In this document: positions 12,523 to 24,501 of the stretch, one piece after another | Layout of the letters: every line of letters starts with the position of its first letter | How positions within the stretch are numbered: the stretch's first letter is position 1 | Position numbers and translations under genes: made by a program | The notes under the pieces: model-generated | Databases searched by the model: none | Told to the model about the DNA's origin: nothing | Seen by the model: only the letters and a program-made list of their open reading frames with translations | NCBI GenBank assembly: GCA_013397455.1 | Contig: VYZB01000191.1 | Coordinates: forward strand, 270,095 to 334,094 | Length of the DNA: 64,000 nucleotides | DNA from: Crotophaga sulcirostris | Taxonomy: Eukaryota; Chordata; Aves; Cuculiformes; Crotophagidae | Direction: 5' to 3'

Positions 12523-15500
12523 TAATACTAAGGTACTCAAAATACAGTGAAAGTATCTTTGAAATCAGTAGTCTTCAAATAAAACAACTTCCTTAAATCA
12601 AAATTTACCACTTAATAATAGTTCTTATTGAGGTAACTGACTGAAGTTACCTGCCAACATTATAAAAAAATTTTCTCCAATTTTTATGAAAGAATATGGA
12701 AATATACTTAAAAAAATAAATTCATAACATTCACATAGAAGCTCAAGAAGATAAAGCATCTACATAAAGGTTACAGTATCTAGACAATTTCATAAATAAC
12801 GTACAGAATAGTATCCTATAATCCCCAAGGAAATATTAGAAAAAACGTACACATATTCTCTTGCATAGTCACATTTTTTTGTGTTTGTACCCAATTGCCA
12901 CACTATTTATTTTATTCATAGAATCTTAGTGTTGTTTTATAACAGAAAAAGTACTACAATGGCAAAGGAGGGACTGTGTTTCAAGTGATGAAGATAAAAC
13001 AGACTAAAGTACAATAAAAGCACGTTACAAGCACATATAGAATGCACGGTTCTCTACCTGCGTAGCAACAACTAAAAGCATTTATTTCAAGCAATATCAG
13101 ACAGCAAATGCAGCTCACACTGAAACTCACCTTGATTTTTCAGTTTGTGTTTTTTTGCAGCAAGCACATTTTTGTTCTAGCCTTATATAAGTGGAAATCT
13201 TAATCTAAAGATTAAGCTTAAACACAAAAAAACAGTTGACATGATGTCAGGCTATGGCTACACAGTGTGAGGAAAGCCACTTTTACAGTTCCTCCTGTGC
13301 ACAAACTGATTCTGAATCAGAGGAAAGAGGGACAATTTCAGCACATGGGAAAAGTGGGATTTGATAACTATTCTCGTTATTTTAAAGGATACTAATCTGG
13401 GACTACATTTTTCCTCCAAGACTTTTATGTTTATTCCCACAGTCAGAAATGCCCAAAACTTTCTCCCAAAAATGAGATAAGTCTTCTCTAAACAAAACAG
13501 ATTCTTAAATATTTTGAAAAAATTAACTATCTCTGTCATGTGGAGAATCATAAATACTCATCCTTTCATATTCATTATGTTTTGGTTCTTTGAGTGTATT
13601 TTTTCCATAGAAGCTTAATGTGAGAACAAGACCTCTGTACAAAAAAAAAAAAACAAAAAAAAAAAAAAACCCATAACCTACCAGTTAACTTTCAATTCTG
13701 GGAAAAAAAGACAAATATTTTTAACAATGAACCCAATATGTCTCTGTGATTTTCATATTAAAATTAGCTGCCTTATCGGTGATCTGTGCAGCAGTTGGCT
13801 GCAATTAGGTAGCTAAAAATAAAGGGCTGAATCATGATGTGGGGACATTGGCCAGCAAAAGCAGTCATTCTTAACCTACACAGTAGCTGTGCCTAACAGA
13901 ACAACCATAGGAGACCCAGTATATAGTGACAATCTCGAAACCGTGCATAACCAGCTGCCTATGACATACCATCATTTTCCCCAGCTAATTTTAATACAAC
14001 CAACTCCAGCCCTGCCAACAAGCCTGTTTATATAAAAGTTTGCTGACAGAAACATTCTCACTGGATTTCAGCAGAACATCTTACACAAATAAAGTTATGT
14101 ATACATATAAGTGTTTACAAGATCAAACTGTATCTTGGTTTATTAGTCAGATGTGTGAAGTTCTTTTAAAATTGGCTCAGTTGCCAGAGACAAGAAACAC
14201 AACACACACATTTATGTTCTACAGCTTCTTAAAATACCTGGCAGACAATATGAAACCTTAAGAAAAAAAAAAACCCACACAAATCCCTGCCAAAGTAATC
14301 TTGTAAAAAACATTTCATCGACAAAGTCTTAATAAAGCAAAGAAAGACTCTGCTTTCCAACTCTAGCATGAAAATACATTGTGAAACCTTCATTCAACCC
14401 ATGTAACCAAATGAAATACGGGAATCATATGAAGCATTAGAGGCATGCATAGCAGTTTCCTGGTAATTAACAGTTTCATATGCAATTGTTCATTATTGCA
14501 AACAGATGAGATCAATGTCCCTCAGTGAAACCCTTTAATTGTAATGAGCTTCTGCCTTAACACATGAAAAACATGCATCTGTAACATTTAATCATCTAAC
14601 ACGCACAACAGGCAGAAGGCATGGTTTATCCCTGTAGGCAAAATACTGTCATATGGAAGAAGGAATATAAAACATTTAAAATTACCAACTATCTACAACC
14701 AGGGAACTGATCTTCAGTGAGAGCCTTAAAACACCCTTCACTAGTAACCACTTTAATGGTATTTTATATCAAAGCAGAAGTGAGGACTATACACAGGGTG
14801 AGCCTGAACCTTTACTAATTATAATGGGTAAAACAGCACGAGTCATTGAGACAGATGACAGGTGGCAAAGATAAACCATTAAAAACTTGCCTAGTGGTCT
14901 CATTCAATGAAGAAAGGTGCAAAAGATTTAGGCAGCTGAGTCACTAATGTCAAATGAAGTCTCAAAATAAAGATGCATGAAAGGAACTGGAGAGAAAAAA
15001 AAAACAAAAAATAAAAATTCAGAGCTGGAATGAAGCTTATACGATCTCAGACGAGCAAATGACCAATTACAAGGATCAAAAGAATACCTAAAGATAAAGA
15101 GTGACAACCTGAATGATTAGAGAATTGCTAGAAAACTCAGAAATGAAAGAGTGCACTAAGCATATTTCCTTCCCCTACAAAAGTTTTGAAAGACATTTAA
15201 AATATCCCATGTCCCAGACAAAGAATGTCAGGACAGTTCAAAACATGCACATCTAGCTCCATCCACTTCTTAGAAGAATAAATTATTGCCACTTTAATTA
15301 ACATAATTAATTTCAACAAAGTAACAGAATGTTCCTGTAAGTCAGACCTCTCGAGCTCTCTCTGGTCAATGACGAGGCTCAACACCACTCAGAAACCACA
15401 GCCTCCAGCACCAGCTACGTAACGGTAAACCCCCACCCCAGCCTCAAACAACACAAACTGCATGACTCTGGATATAAAGGGTCAGCTACAAAAAAAGAGA

Positions 15501-18500
15501 CATGAATGTTTCTGAACTTTGCATCACAAATCACACTAATCTTATACAGGGGGGGATGTCAGCCTTCTGACAGTACAGCCAAGGGCGGTACATAGACCTT
15601 GGTGACGAGCTCCTCACCACTCCACAGCTCCATTCCATGATGGGAATGGGGGCAACAGAGCAATGTTAGACACAACAATATATCCTGGCTTGCCTCCATC
15701 TCAGTGCCAGGGTTTCAGGTCATCCTACATGGTCAACAACAGTGCGGTCCTGTGACAGGCGCTCAGCCCTGTGACATCCTTTCAGTGAAGAAGTTGCCGG
15801 AGGAGCACAGTCACGTCCCCACAACAGAGAAGAATTCTAAGTTTATGTCTCAAAACATGGATCGCTTCAAACAAACAACATTTGCTATTCAGAAAAGACA
15901 AGGCTTCCTTTCAGGAAATTAAGGAACTCCATATACAGTCATCGAGTTCATGCAAGCTACAGAGACGAGTCAAAAAAAAAAAAAATGCAGGCCTTTTATA
16001 AAATCCTCCACCTACACAAAAAAAAAAAAAATCCACCCAAACAAACAAAAAACTCTCCGCAAATAATTTATTTATCCAAACTTGCATACATAACCCAAAA
16101 ATAAATATTTGACAGATGCTCCTTTTTCTCCCATGAAAAATAAAACCCATTTCTGCTAAGAAATCTGTAACAGGGTTAAATCTTTGATACTCTTTTCTGC
16201 TGGCCTGTGATAAAGCCTTGCCAATACTGCAGCAACAAATAACCCAATTCTAAGCAGTTCCTGCACTTCTAAGTCATCTCCCAATGCGCTCGTCCTGGCC
16301 TCAGACCAGGTCACCTGGCAGTTTCCACCCGCCAGACAAGTAGTAGGGGATTTGGCATGCTCTCCTCCTTCCCAGTGGCTTAGGAATCCACCTCGATGCA
16401 AGCATGCTGCACATCTTGTAACACTAGTGATGAAGATGTCTGCTCCGAACTCCAGCAAAACAGGAGCACACAACAGCATAAGGTGTTGAAGCTCATGCCC
16501 AAACCCTACTGTGCCTTCTGCAGCCTTTTTAGATTGGTAATTACAGTAGAAGACCATATGCCTGATCCTCCCCACCTGCTCTCCATGGATTTCTGTATTT
16601 CTCTTACACAAGCAAACAGAGACCTGACTCTATGACAGATAGATATTTCCAGGGAGCAAGAGCCAACTACAAGGAAGCTCCCTTCTGCTAAGGGTCTGCT
16701 GCCCTGCCAACAAAGACTAAGCCAAGCCCTTAGAGGGCAGGGAGGGTGATTCTGGCTGCTCTCTGTTATTCTGAAACTCTTCTATTCCTGTACAGGAAAG
16801 AACTGAGTAAAAGAAGCAGAAGAAAAGTAACTGAGACTCCAGAGAAGCCAGCCTTGGAAGGCTACAGGAACTTTTCATCCATAACAGACTGAAATTATAA
16901 ACCTAAAGATAAAACAAGAACAAAATAGAGATTGCCTCTACAAGATAGTTACCACACACGCAATTAAGTTAGACTGAAACTGTTGAATTGTTTCAGAGGG
17001 ATTTTACACTTTAGGAAAATGTACGAAACAATTACTATAGCCCATATATGCTGATGATGTGCAATATCCAAGTGGTAAATAAATGTCTCTGGAAGACATG
17101 AACATGTAAGATCACTTATTACTGATAGAGTTCAGGCCAATGCAAAATAAACCTGAAGAGCAGAGGAGAATCATCAGAAAAGGAACAGCCAAAACCTTTC
17201 TTCAGTGAAGGACTATTAAAATTTCATTTTTGTCAGCAAGAAGTACAACACTGACAGGAGGCTACCACATCACTAGAGAAAACAATACCTACTGCTGAAG
17301 ACCATGAGCGAGTCCAATGAATGGAGTTAGATTTCCTTTTTTCTTCATTTGTATTTACTCCACTGAGCTGCTGCCACGTTGGATCTGGCTTCTAGGGATG
17401 CTGCCAGAAGAGAGTAAAACCTTCCATGCCTCTAGAGTGAATGGTTATTGTTATCATTTAAGTAATCAAAGGGATACAAATTTTGTCTGTTTATCACTTA
17501 CAAAGTATTCTTGAAAGTGAGTACTGGGAAATACACTGATGCAAAATGTTTATCTGAAGAATAGGTACACACAGTACGAATTTGGTAAATCCACTCAGCT
17601 GAAAGACAGCAGCAGAGGGCAGTGTGATTAATCAGCTGAGAATAAATCTCTCACTATTCTTTCCATTCCTCATTGCCACGCGACAGACAGTGAAGGGATG
17701 GTGCTATGCAACTGAAAAGATAACTGGAGATGCAGGAAGGACAACAGTGCTAGGGCCAAATAACTAAGCTGATATTTTGGAGTCACCACATGCACGTTAC
17801 TCTAAAATTCACGTTAACATCAACTGCAGTCAATACAGAGGAAAACTAAACAAGCCTGTCCCTAACTCCATCCTGCCTTTTACCTTCTGCAGTGCAACCT
17901 AACCAGCTGGAGCCAAGCACTCCTGGAATGATGACGTCTTTAGACTTGGAAGGGGGAAGCACTTAACAGTATCAGGACACAGAGGACATCTAAATGCAAG
18001 CGAAAGAGCTGAAGAAAACAATCAAGAAGAGAACTGTTTTCATTTAAAATGTGTCAGGTTGTTAGGATCTGCACTGATGGAAGATGCATAAGAAAAAGAA
18101 TAGGAGGAAAATAATAATGAGGAATAGGGAAAAATTCATCCAGGGTAAGAGATCCCTCCACGAGGTAGGCTGTAGTTCCTTGATACAAGGTTTCATTATA
18201 TTTTCTTTGAAACCTCTCCTATAATTTACTGATCTGATTTGCTATGACTGTTCCTATGACACAACACAGGAAGATTTATGATGAGAAAATCGCAACAGAA
18301 ATTGAATCTAATGATTTCTGGAGACTGAGGGACTTTGAAGTAGGATCAGAAAAAAATTACATGGGAGGGAGGGAAAAGAGAGGAAGAGAGGCCAAAAGTT
18401 ACTATGAAAGGCAATAATATGCTATAACATATTGTAAACAAATCAGCATAGCATCTAGGTTTAATAATTAAAATTATTAAATTAAATATGCTAGTAATTC

Positions 18501-21275
18501 AGCTTCCTAGAATTAAGGGATTATTGAGATAAAGAATTAAAAAAAGGACTGGAGTTGGTCTTTGAAAAAAACAATACTGATCATAAAACACTGATGCATT
18601 TGAACAGTTTGCTCAGTTTATGATTTCAGAAAATTAAATGCTGATTTTACTACAAAAGGGCCACACGCAAAACTACATGCACTGACATATACCGGGATGT
18701 TGCGAATAACTCTACACTGTAACTCTTAGCATGTGCGTTCATTTGGATAAAACAGGACATCTGAAACTATAATGCAACTCCATCTGGACTAGGAACACGC
18801 GAGCACCTACAACTATGTTTTCACAATAGTATGGACCTAAAAGCCGCAGAATTTTAGGTAATACAGAATAATAGACCAAGAGCTTGTCCTCATTGCAAAG
18901 AAATTCCCAGGGAGAGTACAATATAACCATCATGATCAACATCTACAGGGATTTTATATCTTGTTAGGAAAATGCAGTATGAAAATAAGAAACAGATTTT
19001 ACACAAAAGCTATCTAGGAACATTTCACATATTTAACTACCATTTAAGAGTAATTACTTCTAGAGTGTTAGGTGCGTTCATTCCCCTGCCAAGTGGTGAC
19101 AAGTCTGGCCAAAATCAATGGACAGGCACGATCCAAGATATCGACCATGATGTACAGCCAGGTTAAAAGAAATCCCCAGCTTTGCAAAAGTAAAATTCAT
19201 GGATAAGAGAAATTTTGAGTCTTGTTGCAACTCTACAAAGGCTCTTCAATCATATTTCGCTAAGTCATTAATTCCCAGAAGTAGCACTTCAGAGAGAATA
19301 TTTTCAGGAGTGATATCATTCCACAAGCTCGCATCTTAGGGTTTTTTTCCTGACGCATTGCTTGGCATGAAATGTTTCTAGGGTTGATACTCAAGTACCT
19401 TAGTGAAAAAGATAGCAGTGGGCATTACTGAAGTACCTGTAGGCAATCTACTTGATGATTCACATGTTCTCATTAAGCCTCTTCTCATGTGAGTATGTTC
19501 TAAAGCAGCAAGATCTTACAATATTGATTTTTTGGGAATCATGTTAATGGAGCAAAAATTCAAATCAGAATAATTGTCTCTTAAAGCACTGCATGCTAAG
19601 GAATTAACTAACATTATTATTCAGACAAAGAGCCCTTTTGCTTCCACAATCTTATTTCCTCTACACCAAAGGTTTATGTATGACTAGAATATGTATCCAT
19701 GGAGAAGATATGATTATTGTTTTGCCTAACAGCTTTGATTTTGAAAACTGAAAAATATTCTCTGGACTAAAAAGCTGCATTACTACTATTGTACAAAGTT
19801 GATCTTTTTGGCTGCGAGCGTTTGGAAATCAAAACAGAACACAAGTACTTTACCTGAAATATTTACAAATAACGTGGGTGTTAGCAAACTATCCTTCCTC
19901 TCTAAACAGAGGCTCTTTATGCCTACTTAAAAGGAGGGGTGAAAATCAATTTTATCATTAGTATTTGACATTTGTCCACAGCAGAGAGGCACCATATGAT
20001 TTGACAGTTGCCAATTCTGTGCTTAGGGCTGAAAAAAGATAAAAAATGGGGGGTTTGTAGGTCAGAAATTAGTTCCCTTGCCACTGCTTCTGGAGAAGCT
20101 GGCAAAGCATATGGCTCTACTGAAATGTCTGTTCTGCACTTGGATGCTGCAGTCAAATTCACATCCAAAGAGACACTTTTTTTCTTTTTTAGCTTAACCT
20201 AGTCTCTGTTTCAGTGCCTGGATTTTGTTCTGCTGTCACTGGCCCCAGTAAGTAAAGATCAATTAGTGAGTCTTTTGACAGACTGACAGCATTTTCCTGT
20301 GGCAATCGATCACCTCTGCAACGAAACCAGATCACCTTCTCAAATCAAGTAAGGCACCACAGATAGCTTTGGGAGCAATAATAAAAACTGCCACCCCAAA
20401 AGGAAAAAAAACAAAAACAAGCCAACTCTGTCCTAACAAGAAGCAGCATGTTTGTAATTTGAAATGCATGCAACCAGATTTTACCACCCTTTTACTGGCT
20501 TTATAAATAGCACCGTAAGTCTTTGTAGCCAACTATTGCAAACTCAAAGATATTATGCAACGTTCATATATTAAACACGAATCACTTTCAAAATATCAAC
20601 TCTTTACCAAATGTCCAAACATCCATACCCTGCCTCCCTTTCCTCATCCAACCACCTGAACGCAGTGCACATGGACCCAGTTGTTAGAATTTCAGAGATG
20701 ACCGCACAGCCACCTTCTGCGGGGCCATCGAGCAGCTTAAATGGGCAGGGTGCTCAAAACCTCCAGCCTCACCCAAAAAATCCTGCTCCACACCTTCGGC
20801 CTCCCCAAAAAATCCTGCTCAACAACCGGCGTGAATCGCCCTTCCCCACGGACAGAGACTGTAGCAGCGGGTGAAACAGACGAGGTTTCAGCAGTGCGTG
20901 GTGAGCACCAGGTACAGCAACAACAGGTTACGGGAGGAGGGGGAAAAAGCCGTAACCTGGGGGTAGCACATGCGGGAAAGAGCACCTTAATGGCAACGTA
21001 TTCTCATGCATCCACCCTTCAGGTAGCTGCAAGGTTCTTTTGGCTACGAAGCTGCTCCGGCACACGGCATCCCACGGTGCGCCCTAACCGAGCGGCATTC
21101 GGCCGCGGGGAGGAGGACGAGGGGTTTGGGTGCCCCAGGAGAGCCGTCAAACTTTTCTGACGGCGGGGATCCTTAGCTGAGGGCCGGGGAGCTCCGGCAG
21201 CCCCGCCGCTCCCCTCCCCGCCGTCTCCAGGAGCGCCCTCCGAGCCCGGCCCCGCCGCCCCCCGCCCCGCGGTAC

Positions 21276-21374
21276 CTGCGCTGCCGCCGCCGCGGGCAGG
21301 GGGTTGTCCAGCAGCTCCATCTGCACCTCCTGCGCCGGGCTGGGAGGCGATTTGGACATGTCGCTCTGGACCAT
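21276..21374 (-). CDS. CACNB2: CACNB2 first coding exon (distal-promoter, long N-terminal form)
   Basis: This exon encodes the variable N-terminus of the calcium channel beta-2 subunit, a cytosolic MAGUK-like protein that binds the alpha-1 pore subunit and controls its surface delivery and inactivation. The 33 codons start at the ATG at 21374-21372 (MVQSDMSKSPP..., then AQEVQMELLDN) and end ...AAAAAQ before the donor CAG|GTACC. From memory, the human long form begins MVQRDMSKSPP and has AQEIQMELLEN followed by an Ala-rich end, so the match is specific. Here the exon is shorter (33 versus about 40 codons) and residue 4 is Ser instead of Arg. The start lies 20 bases below the N gap, so the 5' UTR and promoter are unresolved. 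A second in-frame ATG is at codon 6. The phase-0 end fits the exon at 10046-10138. Confidence 0.95.
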
Positions 21375-21394
21375 TGGCGAGGAGCGCGGGCGGC

Positions 21395-21970
21395 NNNNNN
21401 NNNNNNNNNNNNNNNNNNNNNNNNNNNNNNNNNNNNNNNNNNNNNNNNNNNNNNNNNNNNNNNNNNNNNNNNNNNNNNNNNNNNNNNNNNNNNNNNNNNN
21501 NNNNNNNNNNNNNNNNNNNNNNNNNNNNNNNNNNNNNNNNNNNNNNNNNNNNNNNNNNNNNNNNNNNNNNNNNNNNNNNNNNNNNNNNNNNNNNNNNNNN
21601 NNNNNNNNNNNNNNNNNNNNNNNNNNNNNNNNNNNNNNNNNNNNNNNNNNNNNNNNNNNNNNNNNNNNNNNNNNNNNNNNNNNNNNNNNNNNNNNNNNNN
21701 NNNNNNNNNNNNNNNNNNNNNNNNNNNNNNNNNNNNNNNNNNNNNNNNNNNNNNNNNNNNNNNNNNNNNNNNNNNNNNNNNNNNNNNNNNNNNNNNNNNN
21801 NNNNNNNNNNNNNNNNNNNNNNNNNNNNNNNNNNNNNNNNNNNNNNNNNNNNNNNNNNNNNNNNNNNNNNNNNNNNNNNNNNNNNNNNNNNNNNNNNNNN
21901 NNNNNNNNNNNNNNNNNNNNNNNNNNNNNNNNNNNNNNNNNNNNNNNNNNNNNNNNNNNNNNNNNNNNNN
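21395..21970. other. Assembly gap (576 Ns)
   Basis: A continuous run of N. It sits immediately upstream of the CACNB2 start codon in the most GC-rich part of the window, which is typical of avian draft assemblies in which GC-rich promoters drop out. The true size may differ from 576. The protein-like frames spanning the Ns are meaningless. Confidence 0.98.
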
Positions 21971-22070
21971 CCCTCCCCGCCCAGGCCGGTCCCGGTGCAG
22001 CCCCCCCGGCCCGGTCCGCGTGGCCTCCCGCGCCTCAGCCGAGTCAGGGGGGCTTGGGTGAGGGCTGGGG

Positions 22071-22692
22071 TTAGTGAACCACCCTGCATCTTCCGAAGTG
22101 GAAGTTCTACAGGTCTGTCCTGCTCATAGGGTGTCTTCCTGAACTTCTTAGAGATTGTCGTGCACGTATCAAGGAGGGATAAGTAATTCCCAGCTGGAGC
22201 CTGTTGTCTAATTTTGTATAACCCTTAGCAGCACAGTTTCAGTCGTGTTATCAGGTACCCCGCAGGAGGCTTTTGAGAGACCTCTTCAAAACCTGACCCA
22301 GGAAGATCACCCTGCAGCCCGCAACAGTCTGTCATTCATTTCTCGGAAACTAGACCCAGCTTTAAGACTGTCCCAACAGAGACTAAATCCTTTGACCTTA
22401 TAAGCACATAGTGGACTGATCCCTCTTGTCAGAGAAGATTTTGCAGAGGAAGACTTGTTATCTCTTGTTGTCATCTTTGGATTGGACCTAGCTGCGCTCC
22501 ACACAGCACAAGAGGGAAACTTGTGTGATTGTTTGTGAACTCTCTTGTCCGTTGATTGTAAACAGTGATACATCAGTAGAGAAACTCTGAGTGGCCTAGC
22601 GTCATACACTTAAAATCACAACCCTTACAAAGGCCACTGTAACAGTCACATACAAGCAAAGAAGCCAGTGAACCAAAACCAGTACAAAACCC
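22071..22692. other. Upstream flank of CACNB2
   Basis: Unique sequence between the promoter island and a CR1 copy. GC content falls back to background. No gene, repeat or exon was recognised. Confidence 0.6.
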
Positions 22693-23421
22693 AGCTTCAA
22701 CAACACTTGCAGGCTTTGGGATGAATGGCTGGGAAGCTGCCTAGCGAAAAAGGACCTGGGGGTGCTGGTTGATAGTCAGCTGAATACGAGCCAGCAGTGT
22801 GCCCAGGTGCCCAAGAAGGCCAGCATCATCCTGGCCTGTATCAGAAACAGTGTGGCCAGCAGGCCTAGGGAAGTGATTATCCCCGTGCTCAGAGTTGGTG
22901 AGGCCATATCTCAAACACTGTGTTCAGTTTTGGGCTCCTTGCTACAAGAAAGACATTGAGCTGCTGGAGTGTGTGCGAAAAAGGGCAATGAAGCTGGTGA
23001 GGGGACTGGAGCACAAGTCTTATGAGGAGCAGCTGAGGGAACTCAGGCTGTTCAGTCTGTAGAAGAGGAGGCTGAGGGGAGACCTTATCACTGTCTGCAA
23101 CTACCTGAAAAGAAGCTGTAGCAAGATGGGTATTGGTCTCTTCTCCCAAGTAACAAGTGATAGGATGAGAGGAAATGACCTCCAGTTGTGCCAGAGAAGG
23201 TTTAGGTTGGATGTTAGGAAATATTACTTCACTGAAAGGGTTATTAGGCACTGGAACAGGCTGTCCAGGGAAGTGCTTGAGTCACCATCACTGGAGGTGT
23301 TTAAAAGAGTGTAGACGTGGCACTTAGGGACATGGTTTAATGATGAACTTGGCAGTGTTAGGTTTACAATCGAACTCAATGATCTTAAAGGTCTTTTCCA
23401 ACCCAAACGATTCTGTGATTC
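22693..23421 (+). mobile_element. CR1 LINE 3' fragment (about 0.73 kb)
   Basis: This is a typical avian CR1 3' portion in sense orientation. Landmarks are AAAAGGACCTGGGGGTGCTG near 22748, GACCTTATCACTGTCTGCAA near 23082, GGTCTCTTCTCCCAAGTAAC near 23135, AAAGGTCTTTTCCAACCCAAA near 23388, and the terminal ATTCTGTGATTC. It is 5'-truncated, leaving part of the ORF2 end and the 3' UTR, with in-frame stops, so it is inactive. The form with the 'cacttagggacatggttta' 3' UTR resembles CR1 copies I associate with neoavian birds, which is only a weak taxonomic hint. Confidence 0.95.
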
Positions 23422-24483
23422 AGTGAAGTGCTTTCAAGCTTGCTCGCAGTTGTGTGGTTAATTTATCTCATTTTTCATAACAGCTAATAGATTTCCTTTC
23501 TTTCTCTTACCCCTATGGGCTTTCTCATATGAAGAGTGAAAATACCCATTTTTTGTGAAGTTATTGACTTTCCCTGCAAGTACCCCGAAGTTTGAAGGAG
23601 TTAAAAACTTTTACTTTTCCAAGAACTTTCACATTTCATTTTGAAAAGTTGTCATAGTATTCTTCAAAAATAATTTCTAGAATTTTGTCGAAGTTGTTGT
23701 CTATGGCAAAACAGAACCTTAATATTAAGTGAGAAGAATGTAATTTACATGGTTACCTTTAATTCAAACTGCTCAGTAGAGATGCTCAATAATCTTGAAA
23801 CTATAAAGATACTAGAGCCTCGACTGCTTCCAGATATCTTCTTAGTGGCTATAACCAAAAAGATATTTTCTCTTTACACATTTTTTGGGAAGAATGCATA
23901 CTTCACCTTCTAATATAGGCCTCGAAGTAGTTATTTCTTTGTCACTTCCAAATTAGGTTATTTTAATGTGATTACTCTTTGTGACTGTCATAATAATTAA
24001 GGAAGGGTAATAACTAAATAAAAATTTATAAAATAACCTAAATGGAGTATTCCTCTTAATGATTGCTAAGTGGGATGTTGTTATTCAAAGATGTTGGCTT
24101 TGACTTGTAACACCTTTACAGCCTTGGAACCATTTATCCTGTTTCAAATCATTTTCTATGAAAGGCACTTGATCCACTGTGATTCGGTACATTTACTTGG
24201 TAAATTTGCAGGCCTCCATCAGAGATCACCTATTTTATACACACAGTGAAGGGAGTGGAAGTTTTTAATCGTGTAACAGTGGTCCTTCATATTGCCCTCT
24301 GAATTTTTCACTTTGTAAAGCTTATATAAATAATATAGCATTTTTTAAGTATATCATTCTTCAAAAGAATTAGAGATCATTTTGGAAGTTTCTAAATCCA
24401 TAAATTGCGTATCTGTGTTGAAATGGTATTTCTACTCCTGCATAAATTAGAGAATTAGAGTTTGAATATACCAAGTTAATTTT

Positions 24484-24501
24484 GTGTGTGTGTGTGTGTT
24501 G
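24484..24501. repeat. (GT)n microsatellite
   Basis: About nine perfect GT units in intergenic DNA. Confidence 0.9.

Larger units (their letters stand above)
10139..21275 (-). other. CACNB2: CACNB2 intron 1
   Basis: An 11.1-kb intron between the two coding exons. It holds a mixed A/CA/C low-complexity patch (11310-11353), a 12-bp tandem repeat (12491-12522), an A-rich stretch near 13639-13670, and a near-duplicate 20-mer at 20768-20788 and 20801-20820. No additional exon was identified. The 151-codon minus frame at 16156-16611 matches no family known to me. Confidence 0.75.
21040..22060. promoter_or_regulatory. CACNB2: GC-rich CpG island, CACNB2 distal promoter
   Basis: Base composition changes sharply from AT-rich to very GC- and CpG-rich on both sides of the N gap (for example around 21060-21300 and 21971-22060). 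The first CACNB2 coding exon lies inside the island, so it probably holds the transcription start and 5' UTR of the long isoform. The start site itself is probably within the unsequenced part. Confidence 0.8.

Noticed and set aside
16156..16611. 151-codon minus-strand frame in CACNB2 intron 1
   Set aside because: Cys/His/Leu-rich but without any ordered motif. No flanking exon signals fit the CACNB2 phase.
21019..22129. Long open frames on both strands spanning the N run
   Set aside because: They are open only because N codons cannot be stops. Only the 33 codons at 21276-21374 have homology support.
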